A stretch of DNA of 9,457 bases from CAYQMF01 sp964418595 (GTDB lineage Bacteria; Planctomycetota; UBA1135; UBA2386). Numbering within the stretch: position 1 is the first letter of the stretch; every line of letters begins with the position of its first letter. Where the stretch lies: NCBI GenBank assembly GCA_964418595.1, contig CAYQMF010000175.1, forward strand, positions 1-9,457. The letters run 5' to 3'. The position numbers and the translations under genes were made by a program. Below, piece by piece: positions 1 to 6,320 of the stretch. Below the pieces are notes generated by a model. It was not told the origin of the DNA. It ran no database searches and saw only the letters and a list, made by a program, of their open reading frames with translations.

Positions 1-25
1 CGTGCCTCCGTACTTCCGTGTCTCA

Positions 26-54
26 CGCGGCGCGCAGCGCCGCGCCTCTTCTTT
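26..54 (+). terminator. Terminator-like hairpin near the left edge
   Basis: A perfect 8-bp inverted repeat (CGCGGCGC / GCGCCGCG) with a 3-nt GCA loop is followed on the plus strand by a pyrimidine-rich, partly T-rich run (CCTCTTCTTT). That layout would suit termination of a plus-strand gene entering from the left. The stem could also act on transcripts of the minus-strand actin-like gene that ends about 200 bp away, but that side has no T run. GC-rich DNA forms such stems by chance, so confidence is low. Confidence 0.3.
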
Positions 55-256
55 CGGCTGCCAGGCGCCGCGCGTAGCCCGCACATCCTCCCTGTTCCCT
101 TCTGCTGCTCTGCGAGGGACAACTGACCCTGCCCCGGCGAGACCAGAGAACGAGAGAACGGCGAGGGGCGAACCTCGGGAGACACCCGGATCCACACCCC
201 ACGCAGCGCGACGAGGCGCACGCCCCGTCGCTGCACGCCTCCGCGACCTCGCGGTC

Positions 257-1315
257 CTACTCGCCGATGGCCGCAGCCACGAGGCAGCCGCGGGCCACCG
301 ACGTCAGCGCGTCCTCCGAGCGGAAGATGCGGCCGACGGGGAGCGGGAAGTCGATCTTGGCGAACTCGTCGCGGAAGACCTCGATGAAGCCGCCCACGAG
401 GCTCGTACCGCCGGCGCAGGCGATGTCGATGGGCTCGGAGAAGTTGGGCATGTTCTGCCCGCGCTCGAAGCGCTGCTTGATGTTCTGCAGCACGTAGCTG
501 ATGAGGTTGCGGTAGTAGATCGCCACCGCCTCTTCCTCGCGGCTCTTGGGGTCGCGGATGTCGACGCCGCGCTCCTTGATGAACGTGGCCTTCGAGCGCT
601 TGATGCCGAGCACGTTGGCGACGTTGTTGTCGATCCAGTCGCCACCGCGGGCCACGGAGAACGACACGCACGGGATGCTCTTGTAGGCGATGCAGGCGTT
701 CGCCATGCCGCCGCCGAAGGAGATGCCGATGCCGGTGAAGTCGTTGTCGGCCAGCTCGGAGAAGATGACGGCGTGCGCCTCGTTGATGGCGCGGGCCGTG
801 TAGCCGAGCTTGCTGATCATCCCTTCGAAGAGGCCCTGGTGGTACACGATGTTGTTCTCGACATCGATCGACTCCGCGGGCACGCAGAAGTAGCACGGCT
901 CGCCCGGCACGCGCGGCTCGCCGAGGATCTTGCTGATGATGAGCTTCATCATCGGCAGCGCGTCGGTCTCGTTCGGGCTCACGAGGCCATCGCACATCGG
1001 GCGACGCGTGTCCTTGCCGAACACGTTGGCCAGCTCGAAGGCGGCCTCGCCGATCACCACCAGCTTGCCGTTGTGCACCACGTAGGGCACCTTCAGCTTG
1101 GTGAGCATGTTCTTCGAGTAGACATCGGCGTTGATGTCCAGGAACGCGTTGCGCTCCACGGACACCGTGATGCCACCGTCCGCGGTCTGCACGGCGGCAG
1201 CCAGGTTGGCCGTGCCCACGTCCAGCCCCTTGCCGAGCGCGACCTCCGTGAAGGCGCTGCTCGCAGCGGCGCCGGACCCCTGACCCTTGCTGTCGATGTC
1301 GTCGTTGTGGCTCAT
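257..1315 (-). CDS. Actin-superfamily ATPase, MreB/ParM-like
   Basis: The 352-aa protein looks like a filament-forming actin-fold ATPase of the cytoplasm. After a low-complexity N-terminal tail of about 28 residues comes the phosphate-1 loop GLDVGTANL (30-38), close to MreB's G-[IL]-D-L-G-T-A-N. A connect-1-like helix INEAHAVIFSEL spans 177-188. The phosphate-2 loop GISFGGGMAN (197-206) has Ser where MreB and ParM carry Asp. The adenosine motif ACAGGTSLVGGF (299-310) and a C-terminal connect-2-like helix TSVARGCLVAA (338-348) follow. The length matches MreB (about 340-350), but the middle differs enough that I would not call it MreB. It follows a coiled-coil protein gene by 28 bp, probably in one transcript; a weak GAGAAG site lies 3 nt before the ATG. 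Shape control, DNA segregation or organelle positioning are all possible; the sequence does not decide. The actin fold is fairly sure, the role unknown. Confidence 0.85.
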   Translation of the reverse strand: MSHNDDIDSKGQGSGAAASSAFTEVALGKGLDVGTANLAAAVQTADGGITVSVERNAFLDINADVYSKNMLTKLKVPYVVHNGKLVVIGEAAFELANVFGKDTRRPMCDGLVSPNETDALPMMKLIISKILGEPRVPGEPCYFCVPAESIDVENNIVYHQGLFEGMISKLGYTARAINEAHAVIFSELADNDFTGIGISFGGGMANACIAYKSIPCVSFSVARGGDWIDNNVANVLGIKRSKATFIKERGVDIRDPKSREEEAVAIYYRNLISYVLQNIKQRFERGQNMPNFSEPIDIACAGGTSLVGGFIEVFRDEFAKIDFPLPVGRIFRSEDALTSVARGCLVAAAIGE

Positions 1316-1343
1316 CGTCTTCTCGTTGCGGGAAACCCCGATC

Positions 1344-2042
1344 TCAGTTGCCGCCCTTGAGCTTCTTCAGGCGCTCGAGGTTGGCGGAAATGCCTGCGCC
1401 GCTCTTGGCCTTCACCTTCACGTTGGCCATGTTCGACTCGAGGGCGACGTCGTCGTTGTGCTTGAAGAGCCCGCCCAGATCGGGCGCGCTGGCCTCCGCG
1501 GCGGCACTGATTCCCATCTTCTTGCCGAGGCTCTCCAGCTTCTGGTTCAGCGTGTTCGAGAACTGGGCGAGCGCGCCCGCGACAGCGTCCGCGCCGAGCG
1601 CGGCGGCCGGCGCGGCCGGCGCGGCGGCCCTGGCCTTCAACTCCGCCAGCTCGCTCATCAGGTACTGCATCACCCCGGCGTTGGCGCCGCCGTCGGCGTC
1701 CTCCTTCGGCTGCGCCAGTTGGGCGCGCGCCTGTGCCAGCTCGGCGCGGCACTCCTCGAGCTCCTCCTGCGCAGCGCGCAGCTCCGCGACCTCGCGCTCG
1801 CGCCGCTGCATCAGCTCCCGGAATTGCTCGCGGCTCTTGCCGACCAGCGCCTCGACCTCGTCGGGCGCCATCAGGCCCGACGCGAAGACGGTGTTGTTGA
1901 CCGCCGTCGCGATCATCTCCGCGATGTCGTCGGCGCGGATGACCCGCACGTTGCGCTTGCCGCGGCTCTTCAGCTCGTCGAGCGTGGCGCTCTGCGACTT
2001 CGCCGTCAGGGCTTCCTTGAACGTCTCGACGCTGTTCTCCAT
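1344..2042 (-). CDS. Coiled-coil protein of unknown function, partner of the actin-like ATPase
   Basis: I do not recognise this 232-aa protein. Its N-terminal part (1-60) has a basic patch (KSRGKRNVRVIRADD, 25-39) and a predicted helix. Residues 62-113 form a strongly charged, Glu/Arg/Ala/Leu-rich stretch with heptad-like spacing, so a coiled coil is likely. An Ala/Pro linker (139-150) is followed by a second short helical segment (150-176). The tail is glycine-containing and basic (VKVKAKSGAGISANLERLKKLKGG, about 208-231, Lys/Arg-rich). There is no signal peptide or membrane segment, so it should be cytoplasmic. The ATG at 2042 was chosen because the conserved-looking sequence begins there; longer in-frame readings run back into the ssb region and have unnatural arginine-rich composition. 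It is 28 bp upstream of the actin-like gene, which suggests a filament adaptor, regulator or cargo linker; that is inference from context. Confidence 0.75.
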   Translation of the reverse strand: MENSVETFKEALTAKSQSATLDELKSRGKRNVRVIRADDIAEMIATAVNNTVFASGLMAPDEVEALVGKSREQFRELMQRREREVAELRAAQEELEECRAELAQARAQLAQPKEDADGGANAGVMQYLMSELAELKARAAAPAAPAAALGADAVAGALAQFSNTLNQKLESLGKKMGISAAAEASAPDLGGLFKHNDDVALESNMANVKVKAKSGAGISANLERLKKLKGGN

Positions 2043-2266
2043 CGTCCGGCTCGTCCTGGTGGGAGGCGCCGGGGCAGTGGGCACCGGCCGTCCTTCATCG
2101 ACCAGGACCCGGAGGCGACTTGATCGCGGGGATTCCCCGTGGCGCGCCGGATCTCGATTCGGAACCACGCCGCCGGCGGAGCGGGCATCAGAAGCCCGGC
2201 GGCCAGCCCGAAGGCTCCCGGCGTGGTCCTGAGCACGAGTGCCCGCCGAGCGGCGAGCCCCATGGC

Positions 2267-2737
2267 TCAGAACGGGATGTCGCCGTAGTCGACGCCGCCC
2301 TCGGCCGCGGGCGCGGCGCCGCGCTTGGCCTGTCCCCGCGGCGGCGCGCCGCCTTCGGCTTCGCCACCGCCCCCGCCCCCGCTGGAGGCCCCGCCCGAAG
2401 CGCCCCGCGGCGCGCCGACGAACTGGAAGTTCTCGACGATCACCTCGAGCTTGTTCCGCTTGCCGCCGTCCTGAGCCTCCCACGTGGAGTACTCGAGCCG
2501 GCCCTCGACGAACAACGGACTGCCCTTGCCGACGTACTGGTTGAGGATCTCGGCCTGCTTGCCGAACGCGGTGATGTCGACGAAGCAGGTCGTCTCGCGC
2601 GACTGGCCATCGCCACCCGTGAACTTGCGGTTGATGGCGAGGCCGGTCTTCGCGATGGGCTGGCCACCCTGGGAGTAGCGGAGTTCGATGTCGCGGGTGA
2701 GGTTGCCGAGAAGGATCACCTTGTTGAAGTTGGCCAT
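2267..2737 (-). CDS. ssb: Single-stranded DNA-binding protein
   Basis: SSB coats single-stranded DNA during replication, repair and recombination and recruits partner proteins through its acidic tip. The 156-aa protein starts MANFNKVILLGNLTRDIELR, the typical OB-fold opening. The rest of the OB fold follows to about residue 108 (TTCFVDITAFGKQAEILNQY at 49-68, then LFVEGRLEY and the last strand IVENFQFVG). A flexible Gly/Ala/Pro-rich linker (109-148) ends in DYGDIPF, the canonical C-terminal tip. Length fits the bacterial family (about 150-180). The ATG at 2737 is the only start that gives the standard N-terminus; there is no strong Shine-Dalgarno before it. It is transcribed divergently from the PilZ gene, with a candidate promoter between them. 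The usual neighbours rpsF and rpsR are not in this window. Confidence 0.96.
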   Translation of the reverse strand: MANFNKVILLGNLTRDIELRYSQGGQPIAKTGLAINRKFTGGDGQSRETTCFVDITAFGKQAEILNQYVGKGSPLFVEGRLEYSTWEAQDGGKRNKLEVIVENFQFVGAPRGASGGASSGGGGGGEAEGGAPPRGQAKRGAAPAAEGGVDYGDIPF

Positions 2738-2802
2738 CGCTGCGAGTCCGGTGGAAGTTTGCTGGGAAGCCAGCGCGGGATGGTAGCCAGCGCGCGCCGC
2801 GC

Positions 2803-2832
2803 TTTGTATGGTGCGCGCGGTTTCGTGGTCAG
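2803..2832 (-). promoter_or_regulatory. Candidate sigma-70-type promoter for ssb
   Basis: On the minus strand, CTGACC (plus positions 2827-2832; four of six bases match TTGACA) is followed after 18 nt by TACAAA (2803-2808; four of six match TATAAT). Transcription would begin near 2796, leaving a leader of about 60 nt before the ssb ATG at 2737. It sits in the 120-bp gap between divergent genes, where a promoter is expected. The boxes are imperfect and this is pattern matching only. Confidence 0.3.
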
Positions 2833-2840
2833 CACACCCC

Positions 2841-2849
2841 AGGGAGGGG
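2841..2849 (+). promoter_or_regulatory. Shine-Dalgarno site of the PilZ gene
   Basis: AGGGAGGGG lies 8 nt before the ATG at 2858. It decides the start: the upstream in-frame ATG at 2780 has no comparable site and would add about 26 residues unlike a PilZ domain. Confidence 0.7.
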
Positions 2850-2857
2850 TCATCGAG

Positions 2858-3220
2858 ATGGCAGCAACCGGACGCGAGCGGCGGCGCGCGCCGCGCATCA
2901 GCGCGGAGTTTCCCATTCAGTTGCGTTGTGAGACGGGAACGGTCGACGGCGTCCTGCGCGACGTGTCGGTGATGGGCCTGTGCGCGCGGTTGCCCACCGC
3001 GCTGCGGGAGATGACCCTCGTGCGCATGCGCCTCGACCTGCCCGGCGGACGCGAGTCGGCGTCGGTGGAGGGCGTGGTGGTGCGCGCCGAGAAGGTGCCC
3101 GATCGCTCGCCCGCGACGTACGACATCGCGGTGTACTTCTCGCACGTGACCCCCGCGGCGCGCGCCGCGCTCGAAGCGTTCATCGCGCGCCACCCGCAGT
3201 CGGCCACCGCGGCGCGCTGA
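2858..3220 (+). CDS. Small PilZ-domain protein, predicted c-di-GMP receptor
   Basis: A single PilZ domain fills this 120-aa protein. PilZ domains bind cyclic di-GMP through an N-terminal RxxxR and a D/N-x-S-x-x-G motif. Both are intact: RRAPR at 9-13, inside a basic stretch (RERRRAPRIS), and DVSVMG at 35-40. Beta-strand-like segments follow (MTLVRMRLDL, SVEGVVVRAEKV, YDIAVYFSHV), then a final helix (ARAALEAFIARH, 101-112). There is no signal peptide, membrane segment or attached output domain, so it should work as a cytoplasmic adaptor that changes partner binding when c-di-GMP is bound; the partner is unknown. It is the only plus-strand gene here, diverges from ssb and ends 17 bp from the converging prmC stop, so it is probably a single-gene unit. 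Confidence 0.88.
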   Translation: MAATGRERRRAPRISAEFPIQLRCETGTVDGVLRDVSVMGLCARLPTALREMTLVRMRLDLPGGRESASVEGVVVRAEKVPDRSPATYDIAVYFSHVTPAARAALEAFIARHPQSATAAR

Positions 3221-3237
3221 GCACGTCGCGAGAAGGG

Positions 3238-4098
3238 TCAGGGAGCGTGCCGCGCCAGCAGGTACCGAGGCAGGCCGGCGAGGTCGGGCTGTAGCCCGAT
3301 GTCGGTGAGGAAGGTCTGCGTCCGCAAGAACGCGAGCGCGGCATCGGCAGCCTCGACCCCGGTCTCGAACAGCAGCCAGCCGCCGGGTGCGAGCCCGGCT
3401 GCGGCGCCGGCCGCGATGGCCCGGTAGCAGGCAGCCGGGTCGCCCGGCGGCGTGAACAGCGCCGCGTGCGGCTCGAAGCGACGCACGTCGTCGGCGAGCA
3501 GTTCGGGGTGCGCGGGGTCCACGTACGGCGGGTTGCTGACGACGACGTCGAAGGTCTGCCCATCGACCGGCTCGAACCAGCTCCCCAACCGCACGTCGAT
3601 CCGCTCCGCCAGACCCGCGGCGGCGACGTTCTCGGTCGCCAGCGCCAGCGCGTCGGGACTCGCATCGACCGCGGTCACATGGAGGTCTGGACGCTCACTC
3701 GCCATCGCCAGCGCGATCGCGCCGCTGCCGGTACCGAGGTCGAGCACACGCCCGCCCTGCGGCGCACGTGCCAGCGCCAGCTCGACGAGTCCCTCGGTCT
3801 CCGGGCGGGGTACGAGTGCGCGCCGGTCACAGCGCACCAGTACGGAACGGAAGCCGATCTCGCCGAGCACGTAGGCCAGCGGCTCGTGCGTGCCGCGCCG
3901 CTGCATGAGCGCGCGGGTCCGGGCCAACTCGGCCTCGGAAAGCGGACGATCGAACGCCAGGTACAGGTCGAGACGACGCAAGCCGAGCACGTGCCCGAGC
4001 ATCAGCTCCATGCTGCGCTTGGGCGCGTCGACCTCGCGCTGGCGAAGCCAGCCCTCGCCGGCGCGAAGCACGTCCATGACGGTCTTGACCGTGCTCAC
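3238..4098 (-). CDS. prmC: Peptide chain release factor N5-glutamine methyltransferase
   Basis: PrmC (HemK) uses S-adenosylmethionine to methylate the glutamine of the GGQ motif in release factors; its substrate RF1 is encoded two genes upstream. The 286-aa protein has the N-terminal helical substrate-recognition domain (about 1-80, with EPLAYVLGEIGF at 72-83) and PRPETE at 98-103. The Rossmann-type SAM site VLDLGTGSGAIALA spans 118-131, an acidic strand end TAVDAS is at 142-147, and the catalytic NPPY is at 189-192. Length is typical (about 275-290). The GTG at 4098 is preferred: AGCGAGG lies 7 nt upstream, whereas the ATG at 4077 has no Shine-Dalgarno. It follows the membrane-protein gene by 28 bp and is probably its co-transcribed last gene. 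Confidence in the function is high. Confidence 0.95.
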   Translation of the reverse strand: MSTVKTVMDVLRAGEGWLRQREVDAPKRSMELMLGHVLGLRRLDLYLAFDRPLSEAELARTRALMQRRGTHEPLAYVLGEIGFRSVLVRCDRRALVPRPETEGLVELALARAPQGGRVLDLGTGSGAIALAMASERPDLHVTAVDASPDALALATENVAAAGLAERIDVRLGSWFEPVDGQTFDVVVSNPPYVDPAHPELLADDVRRFEPHAALFTPPGDPAACYRAIAAGAAAGLAPGGWLLFETGVEAADAALAFLRTQTFLTDIGLQPDLAGLPRYLLARHAP

Positions 4099-4105
4099 GG
4101 GCGCG

Positions 4106-4112
4106 CCTCGCT
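4106..4112 (-). promoter_or_regulatory. Ribosome-binding site supporting the prmC GTG start
   Basis: AGCGAGG on the minus strand ends 7 nt before the GTG at 4098. It favours this start over the ATG 21 nt further in. Confidence 0.5.
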
Positions 4113-4126
4113 GCTCGCTCAGCCTC

Positions 4127-4771
4127 TCATCCCTTGCCGCCGCGGCGCGGCGTCGCCGCCACGCGCGCCGCCTTCTTGGCCTTGGCCGCCTTGGCGCCGC
4201 CGAACACGGCGGTGAGGATGTACCAGAGGTTGAGCGCGCCGCCGAAGAACAGCACGATGCGTCCGCTGCCGAACGCCCGGCAGAAGTTGCCTGCCTTCTC
4301 GTAGCGCTGCGCGTCACTCGAGGTGAAGACCGTCTTGATGAGGTCCTTCCATCCTTCGACCATCGGCCGCCCTTCCTTGACGTACTCGAGCACGCCCGGC
4401 TCCTTGGCCACGAAGATCACGTTGATGAGCTGCGCGACGAACGGAATGATCGCGAGCATCAGCCAGTTCATGCGGAAGCGACCGCCGGCGACGGCGATCC
4501 ACATGCTCCACACGACACCCAGGCTGATGAGCAGGAAGAACGCGCCGCTCGTCGTCTGGTACACGGCGAGGTTGGCGTCGGGTCCGATCGGCATCAGACA
4601 ACCCAGCGTCATGACGATGCCCGCGAACAGGAACCGGTAGTACTCCCGATGCGCGTCGGGCCGGTAGAAGATCGGCGCCATGCCCCCCGCCGGCGCGGAG
4701 GTGGCGTCGAAACCACTCGGTTCGGCGAGAGGCTCGAGCTCGGGAGGGGGAAGGTCGACGGACTCGGTCAT
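4127..4771 (-). CDS. Uncharacterised four-helix membrane protein between prfA and prmC
   Basis: I do not recognise the family. The 214-aa protein has a Pro/Glu-rich, probably disordered N-terminus (1-40). Four hydrophobic segments follow: about 47-63 (FAGIVMTLGCLMPIG core), 75-96 (AFFLLISLGVVWSMWIAVAG), 101-122 (MNWLMLAIIPFVAQLINVIF) and 171-192 (IVLFFGGALNLWYILTAVF). A soluble loop of about 48 residues lies between helices 3 and 4, and a basic Ala/Lys/Arg tail (193-214) should stay in the cytoplasm by the positive-inside rule. No catalytic or transport motif is visible. The ATG at 4771 has a GGAGAA site just upstream. It starts 43 bp after prfA and ends 28 bp before prmC, so it likely shares their transcript; a link to translation termination is possible but unsupported by the protein. 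Confidence 0.8.
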   Translation of the reverse strand: MTESVDLPPPELEPLAEPSGFDATSAPAGGMAPIFYRPDAHREYYRFLFAGIVMTLGCLMPIGPDANLAVYQTTSGAFFLLISLGVVWSMWIAVAGGRFRMNWLMLAIIPFVAQLINVIFVAKEPGVLEYVKEGRPMVEGWKDLIKTVFTSSDAQRYEKAGNFCRAFGSGRIVLFFGGALNLWYILTAVFGGAKAAKAKKAARVAATPRRGGKG

Positions 4772-4814
4772 GGGGTTCTCCGTGTGTGGGATGAGTGAGC
4801 AGGGAGGGCTTCGA

Positions 4815-5897
4815 TCAGAGTTCTTCGATGCGGGCTTCGCGATCCTGGGCGAGGAGCGCGGCGATGACGGGCTCGAGCTTGCCTTCCAACGTCTGGTCGA
4901 GCCCGAAGTTCTGGTTGAGCCGGTGGTCGGTCAAGCGGTTCTGCGGGAAGTTGTAGGTGCGGATGCGCATGTTGCGATCGCCGCTGCCCACCTGCGTGCG
5001 CCGCGCTTCGGCGCGCTGGCTGTCGACCCGGGCCCGCTCGATGTCGTAGAGGCGCGCCCGCAGCAGCTTCATCGCCCGCTGCCGGTTCTTGAGCTGGCTG
5101 CGCTCCTCGCGACAGAACACGACGATCCCGCTCGGCTTGTGCGTGATCCGCACCGCCGACGCCACCTTGTTCACGTTCTGGCCGCCGGGCCCGCCGGCGA
5201 GCGTGGCCTGGAACTCGATGTCGCCGTCCTTGATCTCGACCTCGACCTCCTCCGCCTCCGGCAGGACCGCCACCGTCGCCATCGACGTGTGCACGCGGCC
5301 CTGGCTCTCGGTCTCCGGCACGCGTTGGACGCGGTGCCCGCCGCTCTCGAAGCGGAGCTGGTTGAACACGCCGTCGCCATCGACGGAGAAGACCACGTCG
5401 CGCAGCCCCCCCATCTCGGCCGCCGACTCGGAGATCGCCTCGACGCGCCAGCCCTGCCGCTCGGCGAAGCGGAGGTAGGTTCCGTACAGGTCGCGCACGA
5501 ACAGCGCCGCCTCCTCGCCCCCGGTGCCGGCGCGGATCTCGACGATCGCGTTGCGGGAGCCATCGCCGCTCTGCGCGAGCAGCATGTCCAGCAGGGCGTC
5601 GGCGTCCGCGGCCGCCTTGGCCTCGAGTTGCGGCAACTCCTCACGCGCCAGTTCGGCCAGCTCCGGATCGCCGCGCGAATCGGCCAGGATCGCGCGCTGC
5701 GCGCCGATCTCGCGCATGAGCGCGGTCAGCGCCTCGTACGAACGGACGACCTTCGTGAGCGCGCCGAGTTCGCGCTGCAGCGACGCCATCTGCTCCGGTC
5801 GCACGGTCCCGCTCGACACCGTCGCGATCAACTCCGCCTCGCGCGCCGACATCTTGTCGAGCTTGGCCTGCACGCGCGGTCGGAGGAATTCATTCAT
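4815..5897 (-). CDS. prfA: Peptide chain release factor 1
   Basis: RF1 reads UAA and UAG stop codons and triggers release of the finished peptide. The protein is 360 aa, the standard RF1 length. The GGQ hydrolysis motif is at 238-240 (GGPGGQNVNKV), and its glutamine is the target of PrmC. PET at 194-196 (RVPETESQGRVHTS) fits the RF1 stop-reading P-x-T signature; RF2 would have S-P-F. The N-terminal helical domain (about 1-100) and the IRAGTGGEEA segment (121-130) are family-typical. The ATG at 5897 gives the normal N-terminus (MNEFLRPRVQ) and has AGGAG 5 nt upstream; an earlier in-frame ATG at 5942 would add 15 residues without support. It lies between rpmE and prmC, an arrangement seen in several bacterial phyla. 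Confidence 0.97.
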   Translation of the reverse strand: MNEFLRPRVQAKLDKMSAREAELIATVSSGTVRPEQMASLQRELGALTKVVRSYEALTALMREIGAQRAILADSRGDPELAELAREELPQLEAKAAADADALLDMLLAQSGDGSRNAIVEIRAGTGGEEAALFVRDLYGTYLRFAERQGWRVEAISESAAEMGGLRDVVFSVDGDGVFNQLRFESGGHRVQRVPETESQGRVHTSMATVAVLPEAEEVEVEIKDGDIEFQATLAGGPGGQNVNKVASAVRITHKPSGIVVFCREERSQLKNRQRAMKLLRARLYDIERARVDSQRAEARRTQVGSGDRNMRIRTYNFPQNRLTDHRLNQNFGLDQTLEGKLEPVIAALLAQDREARIEEL

Positions 5898-5902
5898 CTC
5901 GA

Positions 5903-5907
5903 CTCCT
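5903..5907 (-). promoter_or_regulatory. Shine-Dalgarno site of prfA
   Basis: AGGAG on the minus strand lies 5 nt before the ATG at 5897. It selects the 360-residue reading over the longer one starting at 5942. Confidence 0.65.
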
Positions 5908-5954
5908 GGGTCGGCCCGGGCCGGCGACGCCACGGCGGACACGCGATCGGACGA

Positions 5955-5972
5955 GGCTCACAGCTGCGAGCC
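5955..5972 (-). other. Hairpin-forming sequence between rpmE and prfA
   Basis: On the minus strand GGCTCGC-AGCT-GTGAGCC can fold into a 7-bp stem with one G-U pair and a 4-nt loop. It lies in the 110-bp gap after rpmE, 58 nt before the prfA start. No T run follows, so it is not a standard intrinsic terminator; it could influence processing or RNA stability, or be chance in GC-rich DNA. Confidence 0.2.
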
Positions 5973-6007
5973 CGAGCCACCGCGTCGGCGCGGACCCACG
6001 CCTCGGA

Positions 6008-6241
6008 TCAGCTGCCTTCGGCAGGACTGCCCGCGGCAGGCGCGCCCTTGCCGTAGCGGCGGCGGAACTTGTCGACGCGGCCGGCAGTGTCGACGAACTT
6101 CTGCGACCCGGTGAAGAAGGGATGGCAGGAGCTGCAGACGTCGACCTTGATCGCCGCCTGGGTCGACCGGGTCTGGAAGGAGCTGCCGCACGCGCACGAC
6201 ACGGTGCAGGCGACGTACTTGGGATGGATGTCAGCTTTCAT
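6008..6241 (-). CDS. rpmE: 50S ribosomal protein bL31, zinc-binding type
   Basis: L31 is a small protein of the large ribosomal subunit that bridges to the small subunit. The 77-aa sequence opens MKADIHPKY and carries C16 and C18 (CAC) plus C36 and C39 (CSSC, in VDVCSSCHPFFTG), the four cysteines of the zinc-holding form; an extra cysteine is at 12. DTAGRVDKFRRRYG (51-64) is the typical ending, followed by a 13-residue Gly/Ala/Ser-rich tail. There is no clear Shine-Dalgarno before the ATG at 6241, but the N-terminus fits the family exactly. A promoter candidate lies just upstream. The zinc form is often paired with a cysteine-free paralogue under zinc control; none is visible here. Confidence 0.96.
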   Translation of the reverse strand: MKADIHPKYVACTVSCACGSSFQTRSTQAAIKVDVCSSCHPFFTGSQKFVDTAGRVDKFRRRYGKGAPAAGSPAEGS

Positions 6242-6283
6242 GGCCGGCTGCGGCTGCGCGCCGCCAGATTCGGGAGGGGCGGG

Positions 6284-6311
6284 AAGATAGGGATCGACCG
6301 GCGGAGTTCAA
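6284..6311 (-). promoter_or_regulatory. Candidate promoter upstream of rpmE
   Basis: On the minus strand TTGAAC (plus positions 6306-6311; four of six bases match TTGACA) and TATCTT (6284-6289; four of six match TATAAT) are 16 nt apart. Transcription would start near 6277, giving a leader of about 35 nt. It lies in the 79-bp gap between maf and rpmE and could separately drive rpmE-prfA-prmC. AT-rich boxes stand out in this GC-rich DNA, but there is no further proof. Confidence 0.35.
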
Positions 6312-6320
6312 GCTCGGAGG

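Noticed and set aside
241..254. Perfect palindrome CCGCGACC/TCGCGG just after the actin-like gene stop
   Set aside because: The stem is only 5-6 bp with a very small loop and no T run follows on the minus strand, so it is not a convincing terminator.
2..1360. Long plus-strand open frame of 452 codons
   Set aside because: It lies antisense to the actin-like gene, which has clear family motifs. The translation is Ala/Asp/His/Leu/Val-heavy, typical of the reverse frame of a GC-rich gene.
2006..2263. Small minus-strand open frame of 85 codons in the gap after ssb
   Set aside because: It has no Shine-Dalgarno, a Pro/Arg-rich composition with no recognisable motif, and runs into the start of the coiled-coil gene in another frame. 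Probably non-coding.
2240..2268. Overlapping short hairpins at the end of ssb
   Set aside because: GAGCC/GGCTC and GCTCGCCG/CGGCGGGC can pair, but one includes the stop codon and neither is followed by a T run; expected by chance at this GC content.
4680..6056. Plus-strand open frame of 458 codons
   Set aside because: It is the antisense shadow of prfA, whose GGQ and PET motifs are unambiguous.
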